This document shows, piece after piece, positions 1 to 11,402 of a stretch of 64,000 bases of DNA. Origin of the DNA: Acridotheres tristis (Eukaryota; Chordata; Aves; Passeriformes; Sturnidae). Under the pieces are notes generated by a model. It ran no database searches, was not told where the DNA came from, and saw only the letters and a program-made list of their open reading frames with translations. A program made the position numbers and the translations under genes. Where the stretch lies: the NCBI GenBank assembly GCA_037013685.1, contig CM072892.1, forward strand, positions 310,001 to 374,000, in the 5' to 3' direction. Position 1 is the stretch's first letter. Each line of letters begins with the position of its first letter.

Positions 1-886
1 TCCCTCTGGAAGCAAACAGTCCCTTTCTGAGCAAGCCAGAGTCTGGACCTCTTTTCCTCCCATTTATTTGAATAAAAAATCAATTGAACCAAGATAATCT
101 ATGGGATCTCCTGAAATTACATAAGAAGGTTGTTAAGAGAGAGAATGCTTCATCTGAGCAGGTGCTCTGAAGGTGAGCATACACTGTGTTTTACTACTTT
201 AAATAATTTACAGGAATTAAATATTCATAAAGCTCCATTGTTTGGCCTTAGTGTGTTTGCTTCCTGTAGCATAATTCATTGAACACTTTTGTACAAACTG
301 TGTAAGTGTGTATTAATTGCTGTAAAGTAATTTACAGATTTCCTCCCATATGGCTGATTGAAATAGTATATACAGCAAAATATGGCAGCAGCATTTGCTA
401 ATAACTGGTGTGCCTGGGCAGGAAAACTGTTCTGAGGAATTCAGTGTTTGTGATTGCATTGCCCAACGCGGTTCCTGTCAGTGTTTAACAGGAGCCTCAC
501 CCATGGCACCACCAGGGCACGCCAGGATTCCTTCCCCTGGGGGGCACAGAGGGCCCAGCTTAGCTGGCAACAGGAGCTCAGTGCCTTTGCAAAGATGGTT
601 GGTATATAATAATAAAGTTATTATTATTTTAAAAGGAATTTCCTGTTCAGGAGCTCAAATCTGGTAGAGGCACACAACAGCAAAGGACAATTTACAGCAG
701 ACAAAACCCCTTTCATCAAAGGTTGCACTCGATGATTTCAGAAGCCTTTTGTACCCTAAAAGATTCTGTGCTGCTGTGATTCAGACAACCTCGCAAAGGA
801 TGAGGGTGAGAGTTTTTGGCGATGTCCAGCCCGGCTGGGCCGCAGGAGGGACAGACGAGGTTCTGGCTCCTTGGTGCCTCTCCTGG
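1..886. other. Single-copy AT-rich DNA, no gene seen
   Basis: This stretch is AT-rich with scattered T and A runs and an AATAAA hexamer near 71. The only open frame of note, 395-667, has a mixed composition with no domain I recognise and no clear splice context. I see no repeat family in it. It could be intron or intergenic spacer. Confidence 0.5.
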
Positions 887-931
887 GCCAGCTGTGCCAG
901 CTGTGCCAGCTGTGCCAGCTGTGCCAGCTGT
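887..931. repeat. Tandem array, 9-bp unit GCCAGCTGT, 5 copies
   Basis: Five perfect head-to-tail copies of GCCAGCTGT are present. Each contains the palindrome CAGCTG, an E-box of the type bound by bHLH dimers, so five E-boxes are spaced 9 bp apart. A two-copy relative lies near 12,876-12,900. Because 9 is a multiple of 3, every frame stays open across it, which explains the overlapping frames at 749-1365. Confidence 0.9.
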
Positions 932-2257
932 GCTCAGTGCACACCCACACCAGGGAGCCTTGGCCGTGCACAGCCGCTGGGAATCTGGGTTGGTGCAGGA
1001 GCTGGTGGGGAGCTGGGCAGGCAGTGGTGCCCAGGGCAGTGCCCCCCATCCGTGGGTCCGCAGGGATTTGTTCTCTCCAGCTGGGCAAGGACTGGCCCTG
1101 CAGGTGCTGCCGGCGGCTCAGGAGAGCAGCACAGCGGGCTGTGGCTCTGTGTCTGCTCTCGGCCACTGAAACCCCCACCAAGTGCACCCCATTTCCCAAA
1201 GCAAGACAAGGCTTCTCCTCAGAGACACCCCTGAACATCTGCTCTTGGCTCATTCTTCACGAGGAAAAATGCAGGAGCAGAGCAGGTGTGACTGCCAGGA
1301 TCTCAGGGGGCTTTCCCTGCCCTCCCTGTTGCTCATCCCAGCTGAAGCACTCCTGCTGCCAGTAGTGAAATGTGGAACAGGATTTCCTTTCTTGCCTTTG
1401 GCTCTCCCCGTTCCATTCAGCTCTGGCACGTGGCTGCCGTGAGAACAGCCCTGTGCTGGCAGCAGCTCCTGCCTTAGACAAACCTGTGCTGAGGAGGTGC
1501 TGGCTGAGCTGCTCCTGCCCTGCTGAGTGCCCCGAGCTCAGCCCCAGGCCGGGCGGGCACATGCAGCCACATTTGTTCCAGGTGCGGGGCTGGATGTGTG
1601 AAATGTGTGAGAGCGATGGGGCTGCTCGCAGGGAGGGCTGGGTGTGCCACGGCCGGGGCACGGCATGACAGGACTTTAAACGGGAACTGAAACTGCGGCA
1701 CACCGGGGGTGTTTGTGACTGCCCTGCTGCTCCAGCTCGGGGAATGCAGGTACCAAACCAAAGTGAAAAGAAACTGCAAAGGGCATTTGAAAGTCTGTGT
1801 GTGTGTGCACAAGCAGAGTTTCCACAGCCCTCTGTGACACTTTGTTGATGCCTGCACCAGCTAATCACAGCCACCTTTAATAACACAGATGATTCTTCCC
1901 TGCTCAGCTCAGGTTAATGACACGTGTTGACTCCTGGATATTGTAAATTGGGCATGAAATGACCCATCTCATTCTGTGGGAACGCTTCTGGACAATTTTT
2001 GCCTCTGAGAGAGTCTTAAAAATATTCCCTAGCAAAGGAGTGTGCCTGAGCCCCAAAAGTGCATTCCAGGATCAACGTAATGAATTTCAAACTGCCTGTT
2101 TGTGAAGAAGAGATGTTTCCTTCCTGGCACAGCCTGGAGGATTTATCTTTGAACTCCGGCACATCTGTGTGTGTTTAGATTGGGGTGATGGGATCTAACA
2201 GAGAACTGCAGCTCTCAGGGTGGAGGGAAAAGTCATGGAATGTTCACAGACCTGTCA
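932..2257. other. Single-copy DNA, no gene seen
   Basis: Moderately GC-rich DNA up to about 1.75 kb, then AT-rich. Overlapping open frames on both strands (for example 1257-1886 on the minus strand) have no recognisable domain. A short TG run sits near 1796-1808. No repeat family recognised. Confidence 0.45.
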
Positions 2258-2412
2258 TGGAGGCACAGAACCAAGGCGTGCTTTGGGCTGGGAGAGACCT
2301 TAAAGCTTTTCTTGTTCTGTCCCCTGCCACGGGCAGGGACAACTTTCTGCAGAAAATCAGAGCAGGGTGCTCCAAGCCCTGTCCAGCCTGGCCTGGGACA
2401 CTTCCAGTCACT
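2258..2412 (-). mobile_element. CR1 LINE fragment (3' end)
   Basis: Read on the plus strand this is the reverse complement of a CR1 3' end. It has GGAGAGACCTTAAAGC at about 2291, a degenerate GCCACGGGCAGGGACA, GCTCCAAGCCC and CAGCCTGGCCTGGGACAC at 2384. The element therefore points left. It is 5'-truncated, as most CR1 copies are, and diverged. No coding capacity remains. Confidence 0.75.
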
Positions 2413-5400
2413 GTGCTCGTGCCACTGGGCCTCCAGTGCAATTGCTGGAATTTATTTTAAATTAATTAAAATGCAGAAAATCAAGAATTTCTACGCTGCA
2501 AATTATTCCGCTATTATGATTTTTTACATCTTCATCCTGGAAAAGGGTCAATACAATTAAAAGAAAAGTGATAAAAAATGGATAAAAGCTCGTGGCACAA
2601 ATATGGCAGGAAAGTACTGTGAGGTGGAAATGCTCTCCTCGCAGTTCTGCAGAGAACTCTGAGTCATCCCCACCCAAAATGTTCCCATTTCAGGAACTGT
2701 GGACCAGCAAGGTAGAAAGTAAATCTACAAATGATAGAGCTGGAACAGTTTCAAAGTGTAATCCCCTAATTAATCCAAATAATGAGTATTTAGTACGAAA
2801 AACCTTTTAAAATCATGCTATCCTAGGACACAGCCATGCTTTTCCTCAGCCTTTAAATAACTCCCTGGCTGGATTTCCATGCCAATTCAGCTTAGCCTGC
2901 TTCTTTTTTCTTTCTTGCATTTTTTTCAACAATTCTGTCTTTCAATAGCTCCTTCACATATTTCATTAACATTGTGTCTTATTAAAGTCTTTTTGCAGTG
3001 ATTAGAATTTTAAATGTATGTTTAAAGAGATACCAAAGAGATTAAATGAATGTTAACAGAATTTAAGTCACTCCATTAGCAACTTTTGCCATATTTGTAA
3101 AATTCATGAAGCAATGTGTTTAATTATAGATGCTGATGGACTCCAGGTTGTAGCCCTAGGAGTGAATTAACACCATGTGTTTAGTTTAGGGCTGAACAAT
3201 GCATCAATCTTGGTGTTTTCTGCAATAAGTCATTCATCAGGGCTGTCACAGTCTCGTGGATCCATTTATCAGCCAGTTAATGCCATTTACAGAGGAGACA
3301 ATCAGAAACTTTGGTCACCTCTGCCCGAATCTTTTGCATCTATTCTGTGTTGTTCTGAATTCCTGTTTTTGCAGCACCTGGGGAGCCTCATCGTGTTCCT
3401 GTGCTTGATGAGACTCAAAATAGCAGAGAAATGAAAGTCCATCCCCTGGAAGGAAGTGAGGTAATTCAAGCCCAAATAGATTTTCTCTAGGATTCCAACA
3501 AAGCACTTTAACTCTCACAACTCATGACCCACACCTCAAACCCCTCTCCCACCGTGGGGTTGTGAGCTCTCTGTCCCCAGTTTGAGGCTCATCTGAATTT
3601 ATGAGGGGTTTGGGTGGCAGGACAGGTGAGCCCAGTGACACAGGGGGAGTGAGCTCCACCCCTGCCCACAATAATCAGGATTCGGGGCAGGCAGGCTCCC
3701 TCCATTCCCTGCTGGCCTCACGCCATTTCAGGCTGCTCGTGCTGGTGCCCAGTCACAAATTGCTGGGTCGTTCCCTTATTAACCCTGGGCAGGATGGATT
3801 TCAGTCTGTGCTCGGTGAGTTACAGCCTCAGCTCCTGATGGCAGCTGCAGAACGGAGCAATGTGAGGGTAATCACGTCCTGCCTTTCAAGGCTTTTCCCC
3901 CTGTTTTTATATCTTTGTAATTCTGCTCTCAAAAATAAGTTTGTTCTGTGTGAGCCATGAATTTGGGGACTGCCTGTCATAGGTGGCTTAATGCTGGGTT
4001 TGCAGGCTCTCTATATTCTTCTGATCCTGATTAACAGTCTTCCTGCTACTGTTGCCTGGAAGTTATCCACTATAACAATTTCACTGGAGAATGGGATTTC
4101 ATCAAAATGTATTACAGGAGTGTGCCAGTTTCAAAAACTTTAATCAGAAAAGGGATCTTGGAGCCAGGAAGGTGTTTTGTGTTGAAAAGAGACACCGTGT
4201 TGAGTGCAGGTGTACTCTCGGCTCATAAGCTCTTTTCACAATTTTCTTCCTGCTTGGCAGAACCCCTGCTGGAAAAGTTTAATTCTTTCATCCCAGCTCT
4301 CAGCACAGGCACGGTGGGCACAGAGCAGGGGTCGGTGCTCCCTGTTGGAATAGTCCTGTGGTACCTGTCACACTGCAAAGTCTGGGTGATTAATTAACAA
4401 AATCTTAAAAAACAATAGAGGGGGGGGAAAAGCCCCACCCCAACAATCAAGTCTGCTGAGGCAGTGCTGAACCCTCAGTGCTCTGCAGTGAGCCCAGGCT
4501 CTCCAGGGCCGAGCTTGTGCCCCCCAGGCTGGGCTTGGCCCAAGTCTGGCCCTGCTGGAGCCACAGGCTGATGGAGAGAAGGGCTCCTGCCCTGACCCTC
4601 TGCAGAACATGAGAATTTACAAAAAGCAGGGCAGTTGCATGAAAATCTCTAACTAGAATCCAGGTTTCACTTCCAGTTGCTGCTTTTCAGAACGAGCTCT
4701 TCTGAGTTCTGTCACTGTATTTGATCCCAAATATTCCATCCGCTGATTTTTCTGCTTTCTGTTCTTGTCAGACTCCTGATTAGTGGTGACATCATCCTTT
4801 GGTTTTGCTGTTGAAGAACATTTTATAATAAAAATCAGTATCTCAGCCAGATAAAAATAATCCGTGGTTTAATGCCCATGGATTTATTAATGTGGCTCCC
4901 CGTCTCTGCTATTGATGTTAAGCCTGATGTATTTTTAAAACTCTCTTACAAAGATCACTGAATATGAGTCCCTGTCTGTTACAGACACTCAGTATGGGAG
5001 CATTTCAGAAGGAAAAGAGAAAGCATGAAAGGCACAGCAGGATTTATTTCCTGGGTACAGGCACCTGGCACGTGAGGGGACGGTCCCCTCAGCTCTGCCT
5101 TCCAAGTCCCTGTGGGAAGTGGTGCTCCAGACACTGAGAAGCCTTTGCTGTCAATCCCAGCCGTTTCCCCATGACATGCACCCAGAAATGGCTTTGGTGC
5201 TGTTGTCAGTGCATGTGTAACTGCAGCAAGGACATGGAGGTGCCTATGGGCTCATTTAGCACAAAACTCAGTCTCTCGAAAAATTGTCTGCAGAGAAGGC
5301 AGGGAAGTGTGAGGTCAGTGGCATCGTGCTGCTCTTTGAAGGAGGTTTTATTAAGCACACATTTAAAGAGGGGTTGCTGAGATCAGCCAGCAGCACCTCC

Positions 5401-6186
5401 CCCTGTACAGATCCCAGCTGCTGTCACTGCTCCTGCTGCTCCCTGCAGCCCTGCCCCAATCCTCTCTTTGCCACTTCATTGCTGAAATTGCATCCTCTGA
5501 GCCTCTGCTCAGCCCTGGCTGCTGCAGCACTTGTGCCTTTGGCTGCCCGGGGCTCTGGAGGGAGATTTGGGGTCCCCTCAGTGCTGCCCAGGACCTCAGG
5601 GAAGTGCTGCAGGGGGACAGTGCCCTAAAGGGGCACAGGTTGTGCCCCACTGTTCAAACCGGCTCTGATCCCCAGGGATGTGTCTGAGTGCAGCTGCACC
5701 TCAGTGTTCACAGTGGTGGCTTTGTCTGAAACAACCAGCTTGTCTGGCACGAAGAGCTAAAATCCCAAATCCCAGGCCTGCTGGTGCCACAGAGAAGATA
5801 AAGGCAGAGCTGGTGCCAGCTGTGGGAAGATCCTGGCTTTTGGAGGATGGCAAGGACATCCCACAGTTTGGTCAACATCCCATGGATGAAGCTTGAGGGA
5901 TGCTGCACCCGGCTGAACACGAGATGTGACATCTGCCACTCCCCACTCCTCCCTTTCCGTTTTTGGAGCTTGTCACATTGTGCTCTATGGTCCCCTGGAG
6001 CTGTGGCATCCCCAGGCACGGGAAGGATGTAAAAGGAGAAGTGGATGGATGGTTTCAGCCCTGAGCAAACGTGGGGACACTTTATCTGCCCGTGTTTACT
6101 GGGTACCCAGCCCTTACCCACCTGCCACTGCTTTGTGCCACTGCTTGTGCCACCATGTGTCACAGCCAGTGATGTCAGCGAGGTCT
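2413..6186. other. Long single-copy stretch, no gene seen
   Basis: About 3.8 kb of mostly AT-rich, non-repetitive DNA. It contains one run of eight G at 4420-4427 followed by a C-rich echo. Open frames are short, mutually overlapping and compositionally unremarkable. From about 5.4 kb the GC content rises towards the next array. Confidence 0.5.
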
Positions 6187-7033
6187 GGAGCTCAGTGGGG
6201 ACAGGATCTCAATGGGATCTGGATCTCAGTGGGATCTGGATCTCAGTGGGGACAGGAGCTCAGTAGGGACAGCAGCTCAGTGGGGACAAGGCCTCAGTGG
6301 GGACAGATCTCAGAGGGCACAGCCAGGATCTCCTCCCCGAGGGGATGTCAGTGAGGGTTGGGGTCTGGATTCAGAAGGGACAGCCAGGATCTCAGTGGGA
6401 TATGGATCTCCTTGGGGACAGGCAGGATGTCACTGGGGACAGTTCTCACTGGGGACAGGCAGGGTCTCATTGGGGACAGGCAGGGTCTCATTGGGGACAG
6501 TTCTCAGAGGGGACAGGCAGGGTCTCATTGGGGACAAGCAGGGTCTCATTGGGGACAGTTCTCACCGGGGACAGGCAGGGTCTCATTGGGGACAGTTCTC
6601 ACCGGGGACAGGCAGGGTCTCATTGGGGACAAGCAGGGTCTCAGAGGGGACAGATCTCAGAGGGGACAGGCAGGGTCTCAGAGGGGACAGGCAGGGTCTC
6701 ATTGGGGACAAGCAGGGTCTCAGAGGGGACAGATCTCAGAGGGGACAGGCAGGATCTCAGAGGGGACAGGCAGGGTCTCAGAGGGGACAGGCAGGGTGTC
6801 ATTGGGGACAGTTCTCAGAGGGGACAGGCAGGATCTCAGAGGGGACAGGCAGGGTCTCATTGGGGACAGTTCTCAGAGGGGACAGGCAGGGTCTCAGAGG
6901 GGACAGTTCTCAGAGGGGACAGGCAGGGTCTCAGAGGGGACAGGCAGGGTCTCACCGGGGACAGGCAGGGTGTCATTGGGGACAGATCTCAGAGGGGACA
7001 GGCAGGGTCTCAGAGGGGACAGGCAGGGTCTCC
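6187..7033. repeat. G-rich minisatellite, 16/21-bp units, about 40 copies
   Basis: Units start with GGGGACA and continue either as a 21-mer (GGGGACAGGCAGGGTCTC plus ATT or AGA) or as a 16-mer (GGGGACAGTTCTC plus AGA or ATT). The left 150 bp are more degenerate, built on GATCTCAGTGGG. In the 21-mer the G tracts are separated by 7-nt loops (ACAGGCA, TCTCATT or TCTCAGA), which satisfies the usual G-quadruplex rule on the plus strand. All three plus frames stay open for 277-321 codons. That reflects absence of stops in the unit, not coding. Confidence 0.95.
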
Positions 7034-8445
7034 TCCCCAGGCCCAGGACCAGCTCTCCCTTCGGAGCCGTTTTCCTCCTGCCATTGGCATCAGCTGGAGG
7101 CGGCTCAGTGCCTTCACTGGGGCTGCTCCATCCGCACCGGGAGAACAGACGCTGGCTGTGCTCGCTTCCTTCCTTAAAAATACTCAAATAGGAAAGAGAG
7201 CACAAAATCCTGGGGCCTAATTAAGCCAGTAAGTTTCTGCTAAGGTGTTTTCTGCAATTTTGGCCAGGGTTAACTCCTTAAAAACTGCTAAACAGCACAC
7301 TCCACATTGACTTTGCCTCTGTTGGTTCATTTCTGCATTAATACCTCCTTTGATAAATAGTGAAAATATAATCTTCCATCTGTTTACTAAAAGAGAAAAA
7401 ATATTTTGTTCCAACATAATGTCATTAAAAATTAATATTTTACAGCCAAGCTTATCGCTGGAGGGGCTCTTTTTTGCAGGATTATTCTCTCTTGTTTCAT
7501 AAAATTAAAGGGCAGCAAAGATATCAAGTACTTTCTAATACCATCAAAAAGCTGACCGGTTTAATTGACTTTTCTAAATAAGATTAATTTAGCACTTGAA
7601 AGAGATGAAAGATTGATAGGTCAGGGAAGTAAAGGCTGGAGTTTATGAACGTGACAAAATGTGGGCTCCAAATGCGCGGCTCATCTCTTTGATCACGACC
7701 TGAGCAGACTTTGGAGAGGAGAATTCCTCCCGGAGCTCGCTGTGCCCTGCTGCTGCCTGCAATGCCATTCCCGGGCTGGGGAAGGAGCCCAGGCGGTGCC
7801 AGCACAGCTCAGCCCCGGCTCATGGGGCAGGGTGCAGGTGGCAGCCCCGGCTCGGAGCTCTGTGAGCACAAAGTGACATCTGTCACCCTCGTCCCGGCAC
7901 ACGGGGCCAGCTCCTGAGCCGAATGCACCACCAGGGATTCGCATCCTTCTGCTTTAGGGCTGCTTGCTGTGAATGATGGGATTACTGTGTGTTTGAGGGA
8001 GTCTGAAATAGCGCTCAGCTCGCCCTCAGAATTTAAAAGACACGACAGTGGTAGGAAATGCAGGGCTTTTTCTCGTTCCCATTTTTTTCTCTTTCAGAGG
8101 AAGAATCATAGCTGAAATGCCGAGCAACCCAAAATATTCCTCAAAGCTCATTGTAGATGGAATAAATGACCCATTCCTTAGAGGTCACCCCAGCTCTGCG
8201 CTGCCATCTTCAGCTCCATTACGTTTTCTCCTCAGGTGTAGAAGGATATTGTGGCTGATCAGTATTTTCCAGACATTGCTCAGACCAACTTTTCTTTGAA
8301 GTCTGTTATGAAGAGCAAAACCACTTGCTTTAAATTCAGGGATCTGGGGATTTTGCCATGGGGAGAGCAGCGAGGCCAGCAGAGCTTGGGATGGGGCCAC
8401 CAGAGGAGGGTCCCGCTCTGCCACAGATGTGCCAGCACCTCGGAT
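7034..8445. other. Single-copy AT-rich DNA, no confirmed gene
   Basis: Between 7.2 and 7.66 kb the DNA is AT-rich and non-repetitive, of the kind that could be a conserved non-coding element; I cannot test that. At 8091-8097 a pyrimidine tract ends in CAG and is followed by about 85 bp of open frame ending near a GT. I do not call it an exon because the peptide is unfamiliar. Confidence 0.45.
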
Positions 8446-8596
8446 CCTGGGGGACACCCTGGGGACACCCTGGGGACATCGTGGGGACACCCTGGGGACA
8501 CCCTGGGGACATCCTGGGGACATCCTGGGGACACCCTGGGGAACATCCTGGGGACCCCCTGGGGACATCCTGGGGACACCCTGGGGACATCCTGGG
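8446..8596. repeat. Minisatellite, 11-bp unit GGGGACACCCT, about 13 copies
   Basis: Tandem GGGGACACCCT with an ATCCT variant and one copy carrying an extra A. G4 tracts alternate with 7-nt loops, so it is a plausible plus-strand G-quadruplex former. It ends a few bases before the CR1 copy at 8602. An 11-bp unit cycles through all frames, yet no frame contains a stop, so the open frames here are uninformative. Confidence 0.95.
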
Positions 8597-8601
8597 CTCC
8601 C

Positions 8602-8957
8602 CAGGACAGAAAAGACATTGAGGGCTGGAGCGTGTCCAGGGAAGGGAGCTGGGAAGGGAATGGAGAATTCCTGAGGGAGCTGGGAAGGGAATGGAGAATT
8701 CCTGAGGGAGCTGGGAAGGGAATGGAGAATTCCTGAGGGAGCTGGGAAGGGAATGGAGAATTCCTGAGGGAGCTGGGAAGGGAATGGAGAATTCCTGAGG
8801 GGACTGGGAAGGGAATGGAGAATTCCTGAGGGAGCTGGGAAGGGAATGGAGAATTCCTGAGGGAGCTGGGAAGGGAATGGAGAATTCCTGAGGGGACTGG
8901 GAAGGGAATGGAGAATTCCTGAGGGAGCTGGGGGGGCTCAGCCTGGATCCCATTCTC
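8602..8957 (+). mobile_element. CR1 LINE fragment carrying an internal 31-bp array
   Basis: The left flank reads AGACATTGAGGGCTGGAG then CGTGTCCAGGGAAGGG, and the right flank reads GGGAGCTGG then GGCTCAGCCTGGA. These are consecutive stretches of CR1 in sense orientation. Between them the element is replaced by nine tandem 31-bp units. It stops after CTCAGCCTGGA, so the 3' half and tail are missing. The copy at 10528-11210 shows the same organisation in the opposite orientation. Confidence 0.75.
8651..8937. repeat. Minisatellite, 31-bp unit, 9 copies, inside CR1
   Basis: GGAGAATTC recurs at 8662, 8693, 8724, 8755, 8786, 8817, 8848, 8879 and 8910, an exact 31-bp period. The unit contains GGGAAGGGAATGGAGAATTC followed by CTGAGGGAGCT. 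Copies differ almost only at GGGAGCT versus GGGGACT. It is the inverted counterpart of the array at 10891-11178. Confidence 0.95.
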
Positions 8958-9074
8958 TGGGATTCCCAGCTCCCAGGCCCTGTCCCCTTGGCACACTGCA
9001 GTGCAGTGTGAGTGGTGATCTGTGCAGTGCTCAATGAACGGCACCAAAACCCTGCACAGCAGCTGCCCCTGAGT

Positions 9075-9427
9075 GGGAATACAGTTCCATTTCCCGTGGG
9101 GTGTTCCAGCCCTGGGGCTGTGGGGACAGGGCTGTGGGAATACAGTTCCATTTCCCGTGGGGTGTTCCAGCTCTGGGGCTGTGGGGACAGGGCTGTGGGA
9201 ATACAGTTCCATTCTCTGTGGGGTGTTCCAGCCCTGGGGCTGTGGGGACAGGGCTGTGGGAATACAGTTCCATTTCCCATGGGGTGTTCCAGCCCTGGGG
9301 CTGTGGGGACAGGGCTGTGGGAATACAGTTCCATTTCCCATGGGGTGTTCCAGCCCTGGGGCTGTGGGGACAGGGCTGTGGGAATACAGTTCCATTTCCC
9401 ATGGGGTGTTCCAGCCCTGGGGCTGTG
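9075..9427. repeat. Minisatellite, 61-bp unit, about 5.8 copies
   Basis: GGGAATACAGTTCC recurs at 9075, 9136, 9197, 9258, 9319 and 9380. The rest of the unit contains GTGGGGTGTTCCAGC and GGGGCTGTGGGGACAGGG. Copies are nearly identical, differing at a CCCGTGG or CCCATGG position and a few others. Long open frames on both strands across it (371 and 400 codons on the minus strand, running into the 31-bp array) are by-products. Confidence 0.95.
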
Positions 9428-10527
9428 CTCTGCTCCTGCCCTCTCTCCTCCTGCTCCCATTGCTCCCAGCCTTACTGAACGAGCTGCTCTCTGCAGATCA
9501 CTAATGAGCAGGATTTCCTCATGCAGGAGAGCTTCCACCCTGCTCTTGTCAGTGTTGGGTGGATGTTTCCTCGCTCAACAGGAGCCATTTTTAACTGCTG
9601 TGTTCATTTCTCAGCACTGAAGTTTCCCTCCTTGGGCTCAGTGGGAGGAGGCAGCTGGAGCATCTCCCCTGGAAACATTTTAAAGAAAGCAGAGAAATAT
9701 TTGTGTGGGGCCCTGAGCAGAGTGCCTCCCACCAGAGATGTGTCCATCTCACTCAAGGTCCTGCTTGGTCCCTTTGGGGCTGGTTTTGATCAGTGATCCA
9801 CTAAAGCCATTGTCATTCCCTTTACGTGCCTGAGGTTCTCACACAGAGACTTGGGAAAGAAACGAGGCTGAAGGCACTGGGAAGGTTTAAATAAATGTTT
9901 TAATTTCTTCCTGTTCTTTGGAAAGGATGAAATATGGAAGGAAAGGAGGAAAATGGGAAATGCAGTGGCAAGGGGACTCATCCAAGGCAGGGCTGGGCCA
10001 CCCTTCCTGGTCACCATGGCTTTGTGGGGAAGGAGCAGAGCCCAGAGATACTTTGAGGTTGGTTCCTATGATCTTTTTTTATTATTAGTTTTTTTTCCTC
10101 TTTCTTTAAAATGATTTTTTTCCTTGGAAACTAAAAGGCAAATCACAGCAAGTGAAATGCAGGCTCTCTTTGATCTTTGTTTTATACCCAGGTAAAAATT
10201 ACCTAAAATCAGTTTATTTAATATTTTTCTTGCTTTTCAACACTTTTTTTTACAGTCCAAAATGCAAATTTAACCCTCTCTAACAAGTTTGGATGAAGAG
10301 TTGCTCCAGCATCAGCTCCAGCTCTCTGCTGTGTATGTTGCAGGGCAAACAATGTTATTTTTATGCAGAGCTGCTGCAGACATGTCTCTGTGCTCGGTTT
10401 CACTGGCTCTCACAGAATGAAGGAAAAAGGGTTTTTTAATCCTACCTAGGGCCAGCTGCCATCCATCCTCCAGCAGGCACTGGGGGCTTTTTGCACCCAA
10501 ATATTGACTGCAGAGCCATTAATGCAG
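9428..10527. other. Single-copy DNA, no gene seen
   Basis: Mixed composition at first, then AT-rich with T runs between 10.07 and 10.26 kb. No repeat family and no open frame with recognisable content. Confidence 0.5.
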
Positions 10528-11210
10528 AGGATACAGAACTGCAGAATCCTGGGAACATCTGGGCTGGAAAAGCCCTCTGAGATCAGCAAGTCCAAGCCTC
10601 AACCAGCAGCACCACTACACCATGGCAAATGTCACACCCAGGAGGTTTTTGAATTCCACCACTGCCCTGGCAGCATATGCTGGGCTGGACAACCCTTTCC
10701 ATGATGAAATTGTTCCCAAAATCCACCCTGAGCCTGCCCTGGCCCAGCCTGAGGCCGTTCCCTCTCCTCCTGTCCCTGTTCCCTGTTCCCAGATCCCAAA
10801 TCCCCCCGGCTGTCCCCTCCTGGCAGGGAGTTGTGCAGAGCCACAAGGGCCCCCCTGAGCCTCCTTTTCTCCAGGCTGAGCCCCTTCCCAGCTCCCTCAG
10901 GAATTCTCCATTCCCTTCCCAGCTCCCTCAGGAATTCTCCATTCCCTTCCCAGCCCCCTCAGGAATTCTCCATTCCCTTCCCAGCTCCCTCAGGAATTCT
11001 CCATTCCCTTCCCAGCCCCCTCAGGAATTCTCCATTCCCTTCCCAGCCCCCTCAGGAATTCTCCATTCCCTTCCCAGCTCCCTCAGGAATTCTCCATTCC
11101 CTTCCCAGCTCCCTCAGGAATTCTCCATTCCCTTCCCAGCTCCCTCAGGAATTCTCCATTCCCTCTCCAGCCCCTCAGTCTCTCCCCTCAGAGCTGTTCC
11201 AGCCCCCCTG
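10528..11210 (-). mobile_element. CR1 LINE, long 3' portion with internal 31-bp array
   Basis: Read right to left this is a long CR1 copy. The tail side is near 10,528 (GCTGGAAAAGCCCTCTGAG). Then come ACAACCCTTTCCATGATGA, CAGCCTGAGGCCGTTCC, TCCTGGCAGGGAGTTGTG and GAGCCTCCTTTTCTCCAGG, followed directly by the 31-bp array and then CTCCAGCCCCTCAG. Order and content match CR1 as I know it, apart from the array. The neighbouring CR1 at 11231 points the other way. Confidence 0.8.
10891..11178. repeat. Minisatellite, 31-bp unit, 9 copies, inside CR1 (inverted)
   Basis: GGAATTCTCC recurs at 10900, 10931, 10962, 10993, 11024, 11055, 11086, 11117 and 11148, exactly 31 bp apart. The unit is the reverse complement of the 8651-8937 unit. 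Here the variable position reads AGCTCCC or AGCCCCC. The two arrays could pair over nearly 290 bp across a 2-kb loop. Confidence 0.95.
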
Positions 11211-11230
11211 ACTGTAGTGATTTCACCTGG

Positions 11231-11402
11231 CACAGAATTCCCAGATTTGCTGTGGCTGCCCCTGGATCCCTGGCAGTGCCCAGGGCCAGGTTGGACATGG
11301 GGACAGTGGCAGGTGTCCCTGCCATGGCACGGGGACACTAAGGTGACCTTCAGGGTTCCTCCCAGTCCAAGCCCACCTGTGGCTCTGTAATTCCGTGACT
11401 GG
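11231..11402 (+). mobile_element. CR1 LINE fragment (3' end)
   Basis: Sense CR1 words in order: AATTCCCAGATTTGCTGTGG, CTGGATCCCTGGCAGTGCCC, GGCCAGGTTGGACATGGGGA and AGGTGTCCCTGCCATGGCA, ending in CTGTAATTCCGTGACTGG, a decayed octamer tail. It shares the AGATTTGCTGTGG junction with the elements at 22.8, 34.0 and 42.4 kb. Confidence 0.8.

Noticed and set aside
8098..8183. Possible internal exon after a TTTTTTTCTCTTTCAG acceptor-like tract
   Set aside because: One frame is open and a GT follows, but the peptide is unfamiliar, the donor is weak and no partner exon was found.
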